Origin: a virus
Length of the DNA: 51,833 bases
Virus record (IMG/VR): IMGVR_UViG_3300030419_007368
Location: 95,642 to 147,474 of that record
Direction: 5' to 3' (one strand)
Position numbers and translations under genes: made by a program. Below the pieces are notes generated by a model. That model was not told the DNA's origin, ran no database searches, and was given only the letters and a program-made list of their open reading frames with translations. Shown one piece after another: positions 27,260-35,871 of the stretch. Every line of letters starts with the position of its first letter. The first letter of the stretch is position 1.

Positions 27260-28125
27260 TGTTCCTCTTTATTGTCAGTTAGTTTTAGGCTGGCGGGCGC
27301 TTTATATTCTCCATGTCCTGTCACATCAATTATATCTCCTGTGTCTACTCTCTGAAACCTTCTATTCCAAAATGGCGGAGAGGTCTTCCAGTTATCAAAA
27401 TTAATTTTTATTCTATCTTTTGATGTTTTTTTTCGCCAGATTAGTTTAAACTTGTTTTCATCAGAAATAACTTGCGCATCATGAATTGGACCATGGTCCC
27501 CTTCGTGCCCGGGACTGTGTGTACACTCAAATATAGCAGAAAAAAGGATAGGAAGGGCCCCGTCGTGTTGTGCGCGTACGCCAAAGTCTACAAACGCCAT
27601 AGGGCATGCTTCAAATGTTGAATCAAACCCACCTAATTCATGAAAATAGCTTGTATGCATTATTACAGAATTAAATATTAAATAATGATCTGGAATATAA
27701 GACGATCTTATCGGCAAATGATTATTAACAAAATACATCCCTTCTGCAACAGAGCCTAGTCCATCTTTTCCTCCCTCAACATATTGTGTTACAACGCAAT
27801 CTTTATTCGAGTCGTTACTAATAGAGTCTAGGTGGTTAATACAGGCTTCAAGACCGCCTTCATAGAACCACCCGTCGTCAGCTGCCCAAGTAATGTAACG
27901 GCCCGTTACATTCTCCATAGACATTTGCTGTGCGCGGACAGGTGAACCAAAGTCCTGTATGCATGAAACGTTACTCAGTCCCTGTAGCTCGTCCGGAAGT
28001 TCTTCGTGTGGGCCACAAAGAATAAGTTCAAAAGTATAGTCTCCTATCGAAGCTATAATACTTTCATAAAGTCTTTCCCAGTTATGTTTTCTAATTGCAG
28101 CTAAACAAACAGATAGATCGTACAT
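27256..28125 (-). CDS. GT-A glycosyltransferase-like protein, tandem family member 2
   Basis: 289 residues. Same layout as its neighbours: MYDLSVCLAAIRKHNWERLY, a metal-motif equivalent WAADDGWFYEG, GDHGPIHDAQVI and the tail DNWKTSPPFWNRRFQ. A C-terminal extension of about 25 residues (GHGEYKAPASLKLTDNKEEQ) is unique to this copy. It overlaps the next gene by 1 nt (TAATG) and the downstream one by 4 nt, so the group is co-translated. The divergence between copies implies different acceptors. Confidence 0.72.
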   Translation of the reverse strand: MYDLSVCLAAIRKHNWERLYESIIASIGDYTFELILCGPHEELPDELQGLSNVSCIQDFGSPVRAQQMSMENVTGRYITWAADDGWFYEGGLEACINHLDSISNDSNKDCVVTQYVEGGKDGLGSVAEGMYFVNNHLPIRSSYIPDHYLIFNSVIMHTSYFHELGGFDSTFEACPMAFVDFGVRAQHDGALPILFSAIFECTHSPGHEGDHGPIHDAQVISDENKFKLIWRKKTSKDRIKINFDNWKTSPPFWNRRFQRVDTGDIIDVTGHGEYKAPASLKLTDNKEEQ

Positions 28126-28895
28126 TAATTCTTTCTCCTAAATCTTCTAGACCATACTTTTTCAGTTTCTCTCCAGTTATCAATATTCAAAGTTGTCCTA
28201 TTAACACAATCTGGATTATTATAGATTGCTCTGTAGAGAGGCTCATCTGATTGCAAATGGGCATAATGAATTGGAGCATGGTCGCCAGTAGTACCAGGCA
28301 TATGGGTGCAGTCTAGAATTACTTCATTAACGAGAAAAACATTCGCCCCTGCTCGCTGTGCACGTGCTGAAATATCAGCGTACGCGATTGGGCATGCTTC
28401 AAAAGAACAGTCATAGCCACCAAGCTCTCGAAAGAACTCTGTATACATTGTTGCGACGTTGAATTGATACCACTCATCAGGAATATAAGGGGATCTAGGG
28501 TAGGCTACGTTCAGTCTAAGTACATCGTCGGTCTGTGCTGCGCCTGCTTCTCTGTAGTTGCTTATAACCACATCCTTTATGCTCTTATTTTTTTGAGATT
28601 CTAGACAATCTATTGCTTTATCTAGAGCCCCGGGCTGGAATGTGCCATCGTCAGAGGCCCAAAATATATATTTCCCTTCCGCCACCAGTGAACCAATTTG
28701 TGAAGCTCGTACAGGGTTACCGTAGTCTTTAACATATTTCACATTCACTACTTTCTGAAGTTCGTCAGGTAAAGAGTATGGCCCAACTATTATTAGCTCA
28801 AAGCTTCTTTTTGTGCTAGCTTTGATGGAGTTGTACATGTCGACCCATCTTTCTTTTCTGATAGCCGGCACCAATACTGTGAGATCAATATTCAT
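28125..28895 (-). CDS. GT-A glycosyltransferase-like protein, tandem family member 3
   Basis: 256 residues, beginning MNIDLTVLVPAIRKERWVDMY. It has WASDDGTFQPGALDKAID (DDG motif), YTEFFRELGGYDCSFEACPI, GDHAPIHYAHLQSDEPLYR and the tail DNWRETEKVWSRRFRR. It abuts the RmlD-like gene with no gap. As in the other copies, the GxxGDHxPxH motif near residue 195-205 may help bind the donor or the acceptor; its function is not known. Confidence 0.72.
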   Translation of the reverse strand: MNIDLTVLVPAIRKERWVDMYNSIKASTKRSFELIIVGPYSLPDELQKVVNVKYVKDYGNPVRASQIGSLVAEGKYIFWASDDGTFQPGALDKAIDCLESQKNKSIKDVVISNYREAGAAQTDDVLRLNVAYPRSPYIPDEWYQFNVATMYTEFFRELGGYDCSFEACPIAYADISARAQRAGANVFLVNEVILDCTHMPGTTGDHAPIHYAHLQSDEPLYRAIYNNPDCVNRTTLNIDNWRETEKVWSRRFRRKN

Positions 28896-29702
28896 TTATT
28901 GTCCTTGTTGTTGCAATATTAACCCATTTTTAAGAGAAATTTCAATATTTTTTAAAAAAACTTCAGAAGGTTGTAAATTTAGATGTTTTGGCCAATAACT
29001 AGTCTCAGGACTTTGACATGAAATTAAGCATTCCTTATTTAAACCGTTAATATCGCAGAATAAAGAAGCTAATTCATAGCGGTCAATGTAGATATCTGAA
29101 CATGCATGAATTACGCCGTATAAGCCTTCTTCTATGGTAGCAACAATAAATTCACTAAGATCCTCGACATGTGTTGGGCGACAAAAAATATCGTTATAAA
29201 TATCTATTTTCTTATTATTTGAAATATTTTCGATCAAGAACTGAATAAAGTTTTTCCTTTGCCAGTTTATATATCCATACAACATAGAAGTTCTTAAAAT
29301 TGTTACTTTATCAACATTTTGCAAAAGAAAATCTTCTGATTTAGATTTAGACTCTCCATAATCAGTTTCCGGAGATTTAACATCATGCTCTGTATAAAGC
29401 TTTTCACTGTCGCTTTTGAAAACATAATCTGACGACAGGAATATGAAATGTGTGTCAGATGTGCATGCTCTGGCAAGATTTTTTGTTCCCTCGTAGTTTG
29501 TTTGATAAAGATCATCAATAGAAACTATATTAGAGGGTTTTTTTGCTGCCAGATGAATTATGACGTCGACACTAGGAAGATTTATTTCTCCTGTAATATC
29601 GTCCGCTAAAACATATAAATTATATTTCTTTAGAGATAATAATTTTTGCAGCAGATATTTTCCAAAATATCCTGTGGCGCCGGTAATGGCTATTGTTTTC
29701 AC
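28896..29702 (-). CDS. RmlD-like NAD(P)-dependent sugar reductase/epimerase (SDR)
   Basis: 268 residues, extended SDR with ITGATGYFGKYLLQ (cofactor), IIHLAAKKPSN, LSSDYVF and the YGESKSKSE active-site Tyr-Lys pair (YxxxK). These residues match dTDP-4-dehydrorhamnose reductase-like and related sugar reductases. C-terminal part includes CRPTHVEDLSEFIVATIEEGLYGVIHAC, the typical substrate-binding end. The sugar cannot be assigned; it might give the final reduction for a deoxy sugar or heptose epimerisation step missing from this window. Confidence 0.75.
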   Translation of the reverse strand: MKTIAITGATGYFGKYLLQKLLSLKKYNLYVLADDITGEINLPSVDVIIHLAAKKPSNIVSIDDLYQTNYEGTKNLARACTSDTHFIFLSSDYVFKSDSEKLYTEHDVKSPETDYGESKSKSEDFLLQNVDKVTILRTSMLYGYINWQRKNFIQFLIENISNNKKIDIYNDIFCRPTHVEDLSEFIVATIEEGLYGVIHACSDIYIDRYELASLFCDINGLNKECLISCQSPETSYWPKHLNLQPSEVFLKNIEISLKNGLILQQQGQ

Positions 29703-29705
29703 TGC

Positions 29706-30449
29706 TTATCCCCCAGCAGCCACAACACCACGCTTTTGCACTACTCGTGTTGCACACTCATTTGCAAATTCAATAGAAGCATCAATATCCTTAGTTTCAA
29801 TAAATTTTATAGCTAGAGCTGCTATGAATGTGTCGCCGGCGCCTGAAGAGTCTTTGATTTCGACTTTCTTAACAGGATATACTCTTTCTCCGTAGCGACA
29901 ACCTTTTGAACTTAAAGTAACAATTAGTTTTTCTTGAACTCTTTTCGTAATGGTGTGTTGTGTTTTTTTATATTCATCGTTATTAATCTTAATAAACTTA
30001 ACATCCTTGCACCATTTTTCATCTAAAATTTTCTTAGTGTCCAAAAACACATTTTCATGTTTAGACGCAATATATCCAATCTGCTGCGGAGATAAAAAGC
30101 CCTTATTGTAGTCAGAGATTATCACAGCAGAATACTGCGAGTAATCAATATCTTGTAAATCTTCAGCTTGTGGGAATCTACCATCATTGGCGTCGACTCT
30201 GATAAACATATGATTAAAATTATGATCTATATAGCGAGTCTTAGTAATACTTTCCCAGTTTGCATTCGTAAATATATCACACTCAGCACCTAATGACAAC
30301 ACATTTTTTTGTACATTTTTCGCCATTCCACCATTGTCTGTCTTAAACATTGGATTAAAAACTGGCGCTGGGGCTTCTGGGCATAATCGTGTGCACTTTC
30401 CGTACACAAATTCGTCGCGACAGGCCTCTCCTACTACTAGTATCTTCAT
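29706..30449 (-). CDS. hldE: HldE-type heptose-7-phosphate kinase (separate half, PfkB family)
   Basis: 247 residues, shorter than the 315-residue kinase half of HldE. The N-terminus matches HldE almost residue by residue (VVGEACRDEFVYGKCTRLCP then EAPAPVF), followed by the PfkB motif GGMAKNVQKNVLSLGA and ISDYNKGFLSPQQI. The catalytic motif is SSGAGDTFIAAL with Asp206 as base. It phosphorylates D-glycero-D-manno-heptose-7-phosphate at C1 in the known pathway. Its start overlaps the upstream glycosyltransferase by 4 nt, so it is embedded in the glycosyltransferase run, away from its partner half. Confidence 0.82.
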   Translation of the reverse strand: MKILVVGEACRDEFVYGKCTRLCPEAPAPVFNPMFKTDNGGMAKNVQKNVLSLGAECDIFTNANWESITKTRYIDHNFNHMFIRVDANDGRFPQAEDLQDIDYSQYSAVIISDYNKGFLSPQQIGYIASKHENVFLDTKKILDEKWCKDVKFIKINNDEYKKTQHTITKRVQEKLIVTLSSKGCRYGERVYPVKKVEIKDSSGAGDTFIAALAIKFIETKDIDASIEFANECATRVVQKRGVVAAGG

Positions 30450-31336
30450 GCACTCCTCATCTCTTGTAGTTTCTCTTTCATGATTTGTATATCATCTAAA
30501 TTATATCCTTGTTGTGCGCAGAGATCTTCATAAGTTTCAGGACGATCCGCACTAAATCTTCTGCGCCAGATAGCTGGAGAGGTCTTCCAGTTGTCAAAAT
30601 CTATTTTCACTCTATTCTCGTAAAGATGAGGCACAGAATACAGCATGTTAAAATATGGGATATCTTTGTGATATGCATTATGAACAGGGCCGTGATCTCC
30701 AGACTTTTCATATAAATGTGTCGCTATGCATACGTGCGTAGGGGAGAAGTGAATTTTTCCGCCGTCTCTCTGCAATCTAAACATAAAATCGTGTATCGGC
30801 TTGTCTAAATATTCAAAATTTTCTGCGTCGACGCCACCAAGCTCGATAAAACGGTCTTTCCTCATGAGACATTGATTTGCTATTCGCCAAGAACGATCAA
30901 TGCCGGGTAAATTCAACGGAGCAGCTATATCTGGCCGGCCAGGTGGGCCCTGCACTGTCCAGTATTCCTTGGGAAGTGCATTGCCTCCCTCACTGTATAG
31001 CATAGCCATGGCATCTTTCTCACCACACGTCTTGTTATACTCCTCCATGGCAAGATCAATCGAGTTTTCTGCAAACACACAATCGTCTACAGTTAGAAAA
31101 AACAACTCACCCTGCGCTTTTTGTACTCCCAATTGCACACATCTCACAACATTTCCATAATCTTTCAATAAAGAAACGTTTTCTTTTTCTTGCAATCCTG
31201 GTGGTAAATCAAACGGAGAAACAAACAATAATTCCCACTTGTATTTCTTGCATGCGTCTTTGGCACTCTCGTAGAGGTTTTCCCATAAAGGTACTCTAAA
31301 CGCTGGTATTACAATTGTCAAATCATACTTTTTCAT
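30446..31336 (-). CDS. GT-A glycosyltransferase-like protein, tandem family member 4
   Basis: 296 residues from the ATG at 31336; a GTG at 31345 that overlaps the upstream stop is a possible alternative, but the ATG gives the family N-terminus MKKYDLTIVIPAF. It has TVDDCVF as the DxD equivalent, CGEKDAMAMLYSEGG, GVDAENFEYLDKPIHDFM, SGDHGPVHNAYHKDIPYF and the tail DNWKTSPAIWRRRFS. It is the most divergent copy, with a substrate loop around PGRPDIAAPLNLPGIDRSWR. The kinase gene follows directly. Confidence 0.7.
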   Translation of the reverse strand: MKKYDLTIVIPAFRVPLWENLYESAKDACKKYKWELLFVSPFDLPPGLQEKENVSLLKDYGNVVRCVQLGVQKAQGELFFLTVDDCVFAENSIDLAMEEYNKTCGEKDAMAMLYSEGGNALPKEYWTVQGPPGRPDIAAPLNLPGIDRSWRIANQCLMRKDRFIELGGVDAENFEYLDKPIHDFMFRLQRDGGKIHFSPTHVCIATHLYEKSGDHGPVHNAYHKDIPYFNMLYSVPHLYENRVKIDFDNWKTSPAIWRRRFSADRPETYEDLCAQQGYNLDDIQIMKEKLQEMRSA

Positions 31337-31341
31337 TTTCT

Positions 31342-32277
31342 TCACTTAATAAATTTATGAACAACCTTGTCATAGTCAAACTGTTCTTTAGTTAAAAACA
31401 TCCTTGTCCTAATAAACTCTTTCAAGCGTTCCGGGTCTTGGACCTCTCCCTTCTCATTATATTTTTTAGGATCGTGAAAAAACACTCCTTGCATTTCTTC
31501 GTAACCAAACCCAGACTCCCAAGCTTCAGGATCTTTGCATATCTCATATATATCAAGATCAGCAAACAGGTTATTCTTGTTATCACCCTTAGGGCCGGTA
31601 TGATTAAACCCGCATGTAGCGCCGTCGATGCTTTTTAAATGCTCTAGCACCATATCTTTCATGATGACCCATTTTTGTCTAGTTGCAGCAGTTAAAAAAG
31701 AAAAAACCGATTCAGTACAATATGCAACAAAAATATCCGGAATTATTTTATTATCAAAAGCTTTAAAAATATCATTTGAGAAAATTTGAGTATGTAAATT
31801 GCATGCTCGACCAACGGGAATTTCAAAATTTTCTCCCGTAATATATCCATCAACACCTATCCACTGTTTAAACCCGTTATCGTTGCTAGCTTGTATTGTG
31901 ACCATCCCGTAATTACTAGACTTAAATAATTTATAGGCCTCACTTAAGACGTTCTTGTTATCTCTAACATTAACTCCAGAATCAACATAGAGATACCCTT
32001 CAAATTCTCCTAATTCCTCTACACACTTTTTTACTGTATGGTTGAAGCTTTGATTAACCGTTATTCTATCATTAATAAAATTATAAGACACTTTGTCTTT
32101 AAAAGTTTCAACAAGCTTTTTTATAGCAGGTAGTCTGTTTCCACAACTGGATATTACGAGCCTAAAATCTTCAAAATCTTGATTTAAGAGATTGTTAATA
32201 CAGTCGATATACCAGTCTACATGTTCTCTACCGGAAAAACCACACGTATTGTAAACGACCAAAAGCTTATTTTTCAT
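31342..32277 (-). CDS. Glycosyltransferase-like protein, paralogue B
   Basis: 311 residues from ATG 32277, chosen because GGAG lies 9 nt before it. Paralogue of the protein at 25477-26469: shared CGFSGREHVDWYI opening, TVNQSFNHTVKK, IPDIFVAYCTESVFSFLTA matching DVFVSYCTETIFSFLAA, and the terminal FLTKEQFDYDKV. The two copies flank the block 25.5-31.3 kb that contains the four tandem GT-like genes. It overlaps the E1-beta-like gene by 11 nt. Transfer function inferred by context. Confidence 0.65.
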   Translation of the reverse strand: MKNKLLVVYNTCGFSGREHVDWYIDCINNLLNQDFEDFRLVISSCGNRLPAIKKLVETFKDKVSYNFINDRITVNQSFNHTVKKCVEELGEFEGYLYVDSGVNVRDNKNVLSEAYKLFKSSNYGMVTIQASNDNGFKQWIGVDGYITGENFEIPVGRACNLHTQIFSNDIFKAFDNKIIPDIFVAYCTESVFSFLTAATRQKWVIMKDMVLEHLKSIDGATCGFNHTGPKGDNKNNLFADLDIYEICKDPEAWESGFGYEEMQGVFFHDPKKYNEKGEVQDPERLKEFIRTRMFLTKEQFDYDKVVHKFIK

Positions 32278-32806
32278 TATAATAATCTCCGTACTCGACA
32301 AGTATTGTGCATTTGCCGTCAGTTCTATTATATGCTTTTTGATATGCGGGGAATATATCTTCTGGTTCTTCCAAACGAATAACTTCGGTATTTTTTAGTA
32401 TCAAGCGATACCCATCCGTGAAGTCACCAACATGTTGTGCCTGCGGGTGTAGAGGCCTTTCAGATCCAATGCTCGTTCTTATAATCGCTTTTGGCACGTA
32501 CTCTCCATGAGAATATTCCGTCATTCTGTCTAAATGATTTACTAGTTGGTTTGTAGCTAGCAGAAGAAAATTCCATCTAGGATAAATACTTACCGGCACA
32601 GTGCCGTTAAGAGCTAAACCATTGGTTATTCCCATTTGCATTTCTTCATCAACAGGCATTTCTAACAATTTTTCTCTTGAAACTCCCTTAAGGGTGTTTG
32701 TCATGGCAGTCCCTTTATATTCGACTGCCTGTCCCAGAAAGAAAGTATCAGGCTGTTGACCCAGAAAGTCCATAGCTCTTTTTAATTCATCAAAATATTT
32801 TGCCAT
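32267..32806 (-). CDS. Minimal thiamine-diphosphate enzyme, E1 beta-like (pyrimidine domain)
   Basis: 179 residues, about half of a pyruvate-dehydrogenase E1 beta chain (about 325): it has the transketolase pyrimidine-type domain but no C-terminal transketolase_C domain. Seen in sequence: FFLGQAVEYKGTAMTNTLKG and GITNGLALNGTVPVSIYPRWNF, a PYR-domain layout, followed by TSIGSERPLHPQAQHVGD as in the E1 beta loop. With the alpha-like partner at 32809-33423 (2 nt away) it would form a full TPP active site. Acyl transfer or decarboxylation to a sugar intermediate is a possible function. Confidence 0.7.
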   Translation of the reverse strand: MAKYFDELKRAMDFLGQQPDTFFLGQAVEYKGTAMTNTLKGVSREKLLEMPVDEEMQMGITNGLALNGTVPVSIYPRWNFLLLATNQLVNHLDRMTEYSHGEYVPKAIIRTSIGSERPLHPQAQHVGDFTDGYRLILKNTEVIRLEEPEDIFPAYQKAYNRTDGKCTILVEYGDYYNEK

Positions 32807-32808
32807 AA

Positions 32809-33423
32809 CTAAAATTGCACCCTTGTTCCTGCTCCGGCATGCGGATATTTATCTAACTTATATTTATAATATGTCACGTACTCATCTTGCACGCCTTCAT
32901 AGGTCAAGACATCCATATTCCATGTCTTTCTAGTATCGGTGCACACAGACTTTCCGTTATCTTCGACGATGAAGTGGATTGGTAATTTGTGATTTCTAGA
33001 ATATTTTATGCACTCGTGTGCAGTACCAGTTTCTGACGTCATATCCCCCATGAAGCAAAAAACTCTTCCCGGGAGGCCTCTTCTTTTAATGTCCAGTGCT
33101 GTTCCAACGGCTATAGGTATCGCACCGGTGACGATACCAGAAGACATGACCTTGTAGTCTTTAAAACATAAAGATATAGACCTTCCTTGTAAAATAGCCT
33201 CTTTAAGAATATCCTTAGGAACACCTTTTAACAAGCACTGATAGTGGCTGCGCCATGAACACATAACCCAGTCGTCCGGACCAATATTATGATCTTTAAA
33301 TACTTTTATTATCTCTTTTTCGTTTCCGTTGTAAAGATGAACCGGTGCTTTTATTTGTGCATTATTGAAACATTCTGCCATTTCGTTTTCAAATTCTATC
33401 AACTCTTCAGCTGTATACATCAT
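32809..33423 (-). CDS. Minimal thiamine-diphosphate enzyme, E1 alpha-like (TPP-binding domain)
   Basis: 204 residues versus 330-370 for normal E1 alpha. The TPP-binding motif is visible: CFMGDMTSETGTAHECIKYS (residues 123-142, GD...E) and IHFIVEDNGKSV with the terminal Asn (156). CSWRSHYQCLLKGVP and FKDYKVMSSGIVTGAIPIAV look like the E1 alpha active-site entry (the H of SHYQ and VTG). The protein is tightly coupled with its beta partner. A similar short split pair is known in acetoin/pyruvate-type enzymes, but this size is unusual. Its location suggests sugar chemistry rather than central metabolism. Confidence 0.72.
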   Translation of the reverse strand: MMYTAEELIEFENEMAECFNNAQIKAPVHLYNGNEKEIIKVFKDHNIGPDDWVMCSWRSHYQCLLKGVPKDILKEAILQGRSISLCFKDYKVMSSGIVTGAIPIAVGTALDIKRRGLPGRVFCFMGDMTSETGTAHECIKYSRNHKLPIHFIVEDNGKSVCTDTRKTWNMDVLTYEGVQDEYVTYYKYKLDKYPHAGAGTRVQF

Positions 33424-33424
33424 A

Positions 33425-34936
33425 TTACTCCAAAATTTGTCGATTGAGGGTGTGCGTGGCCATGTCCTCGATTGATTGCCTTGTTTCTTTATTGAACTTA
33501 TTTTCTATAAATGACAAGTACTTTTCATTTTGATAGTATTTGTCAAACGCTTCGTCCCTAAAAGAAAGAACTTCGGCTGCAGAAATATGTTTAGTTGGTA
33601 AGGGTTTGCACTCATATGAATGTTGTGAGTAACCAACATAGCTGTCTGGTAGCTCCCACCCTTCTTTAATTGCGTCTAAATATAGTTTGGACCCAGGATA
33701 AGCCATTGTCGAATAAAAATTTGCAAATTCACAATTTAAGTCGATGGCCATATCTAAAGTTTCTTGCATGGTTTCTACAGTGTCTTCCGGAAGCCCAAAA
33801 ATATAATTTCCAATCACATTTATTCCAGCATCTTTGATTTTTCCGACCAAATCAGAAATATTTACTTCTGTAAACTTCCCTTTCACCACATCTTTTCTTA
33901 CTACTTTATTACCTGATTCGATGCCAAGAGCGAGCCAGTTAACGCCGGCTTTTTTAAGTGTGTCTAAATATTCTTCTTTAACAGTATCAATCCTAGCATA
34001 CGCCCATATATTAAAGTCGTGCTCTCGGTCAATAATATTGTTGCATAATTTAAGAAAATGCTGTTTATTCATTACAAACATTTCATCTGCTATCTTTATA
34101 TTACGAATACCCATTTCATGAATCTTGTCAAATTCAGTTATAATGAAATCCGGATCCCAATATCTAAACTTGTTTCTTCCAAAATCCCAATTTTCGACGT
34201 TGTTATTCCCAAACGGCGCGTTTATGCAACAAAAGCTACATTTAAACGGACAACCCAGACTTGTATACAAAGAAGCAAAAGGTGTCTTGTCATTATTGTT
34301 TGACATAGCATGCCAATTTGAGGTGCGGTATTTTTCCATAGGCAGCAAATCCCAAGCCATACCCGGAAGTTCTTGTTGCATCTCGTTTTGTTTGATTAAA
34401 GGCGCCGGCTTAGTAAAACAAATATTAGAATCTGAATCTCTATACCACAGGCCTGGCACTTTCTTTAATTGTGTTTCGTCTGATAAATCAGAAATCTGTA
34501 AAAGCCCGGTTATAGTCTTAGGACCTTCCCCCTGACATACAAAATCAGCCTTTTCTTGTTGCATAGTTAACCTAGAGACAGCTGAAGGATAGAGTCCTGT
34601 TAAAAGTACTTTATTTTCTGGCCATTGCTCTTTTAATACTTCTAGTATGTCGTTAACGCCTTGCATATTCTGAGTTGAAGCAGACGGTTGTTGTCCATAT
34701 ACAACAATGACAGTTAATTTGGCTCCAATATCATTAATAGCGCGCGCGCTTACTTGAGCAGTCATCTGCTCTGCTTCACAATCCAATATTCCGGCGGCAA
34801 ACCCTTTCGAAACAACATGTTTAGCTAAAAGAGCAGCCCAGATAGGTGGCTCAATCGCAGACAAGTCTTTGCTAAGGTCCTGATATACACGCCGAGAAGC
34901 GTTTGGATGTACAAATAAAACGTCTAATTTACGCAT
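33425..34936 (-). CDS. B12-binding-domain radical SAM enzyme
   Basis: 503 residues. N-terminal 1-150 is a cobalamin-binding-like Rossmann fold (LFVHPNASRRVY ... KVLLTGLYPSAV) without the DxHxxG His motif. Radical SAM motif CPFKCSFC gives C229, C233, C236 (CxxxCxxC, the [4Fe-4S] ligands), followed by IADEMFVMNKQHF and GVNWLALGIESGNKVVR (substrate and SAM strands). Such enzymes act as class B methyltransferases or other C-H modifiers. Immediately next to the split TPP enzyme, it points to an unusual branched or C-alkylated sugar. The product remains unknown. Confidence 0.82.
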   Translation of the reverse strand: MRKLDVLFVHPNASRRVYQDLSKDLSAIEPPIWAALLAKHVVSKGFAAGILDCEAEQMTAQVSARAINDIGAKLTVIVVYGQQPSASTQNMQGVNDILEVLKEQWPENKVLLTGLYPSAVSRLTMQQEKADFVCQGEGPKTITGLLQISDLSDETQLKKVPGLWYRDSDSNICFTKPAPLIKQNEMQQELPGMAWDLLPMEKYRTSNWHAMSNNNDKTPFASLYTSLGCPFKCSFCCINAPFGNNNVENWDFGRNKFRYWDPDFIITEFDKIHEMGIRNIKIADEMFVMNKQHFLKLCNNIIDREHDFNIWAYARIDTVKEEYLDTLKKAGVNWLALGIESGNKVVRKDVVKGKFTEVNISDLVGKIKDAGINVIGNYIFGLPEDTVETMQETLDMAIDLNCEFANFYSTMAYPGSKLYLDAIKEGWELPDSYVGYSQHSYECKPLPTKHISAAEVLSFRDEAFDKYYQNEKYLSFIENKFNKETRQSIEDMATHTLNRQILE

Positions 34937-34944
34937 TTTTCACC

Positions 34945-35871
34945 TTAATAATTTGCATACCACGGACTTTCAATGACCGAGAATGCTTTCTTTAATTGTA
35001 TTATACCATCATCTAAATCAAATTTACAATCAAAACCTTTCTTATAAATTTTTTCGCTGCTGACAATATAATCTCTGGTATCCGGATCGGATGTAAATTC
35101 AGCCTTTATTATCTCTAAGGGCATATGTTCTGATATTTTCTGCGCCAGCTGTAACTTATTCATATTAATAGCGTCATTACCTACATTATAAGTTTCATTC
35201 TTGCAAGATTCCCAGTTATCAATAATAAACTGATATGATCTACAAACATCATGTATGTGAACATAATTTCTCATGAATTCACATTCGTATAAAACAATAA
35301 CCCTATCATTCATCGCTCTTAAAACAAAATTATTAACTAATAGATCACTGCGCATTCTAGAGCTTGGTCCAAAAACGGTCGCTAGCCTAAAAGTAACATG
35401 GTTGTCCACGCCCTTATAAGCATTCTCCGCGTCGACTTTTGTTACGCCATACAAAGTCAAAGGATTGAGTGGTGATTCTTCTGTGCACACACCATCGCTT
35501 TTTGAGCCATATCCAGAGTTTGTACAGGGATAAATAACCATTTGATCATTAGACTTGTTATCTGCTATCCATTGATTTACTTTATAATTTATCTCTTTCG
35601 CGTCTCTAGGGTTGTCGCGACAAAGGGGAAACCCAACGAGTGCCGCCAATGGTACAATAACATCAGCTTTCTTGACGTGTTTTGATAATTTTGTTAAATC
35701 TCTGACGTCGGCCTTTACAAAATTAAAGTTCGGATGGCTTGTGTATCTAAGAAGAGACGTCGCATCATACATAAGGTTATCATACACCTCGACACTATGC
35801 CCATCATCCAAAAGATACTGAACTAGTTCGCTTCCGATATATCCAGCGCCTCCGGTAATTAAGATATTCAT
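34945..35871 (-). CDS. UDP-glucose 4-epimerase-like SDR
   Basis: 308 residues when started at 35871, where ATG overlaps the preceding stop as ATGA and AAAGG lies upstream; the ORF beginning 42 nt earlier is less likely. NAD-binding motif ILITGGAGYIGSELVQYLL, YDNLMYDATSLLRY, PCTNSGYG and YGVTKVDAE as active-site Ser/Tyr/Lys set. FMRNYVHIHDVCRSYQF is the substrate-lobe signature of UDP-sugar epimerases and dehydratases. It is likely a sugar-nucleotide epimerase or dehydratase supplying the glycosyltransferases nearby. Confidence 0.78.
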   Translation of the reverse strand: MNILITGGAGYIGSELVQYLLDDGHSVEVYDNLMYDATSLLRYTSHPNFNFVKADVRDLTKLSKHVKKADVIVPLAALVGFPLCRDNPRDAKEINYKVNQWIADNKSNDQMVIYPCTNSGYGSKSDGVCTEESPLNPLTLYGVTKVDAENAYKGVDNHVTFRLATVFGPSSRMRSDLLVNNFVLRAMNDRVIVLYECEFMRNYVHIHDVCRSYQFIIDNWESCKNETYNVGNDAINMNKLQLAQKISEHMPLEIIKAEFTSDPDTRDYIVSSEKIYKKGFDCKFDLDDGIIQLKKAFSVIESPWYANY

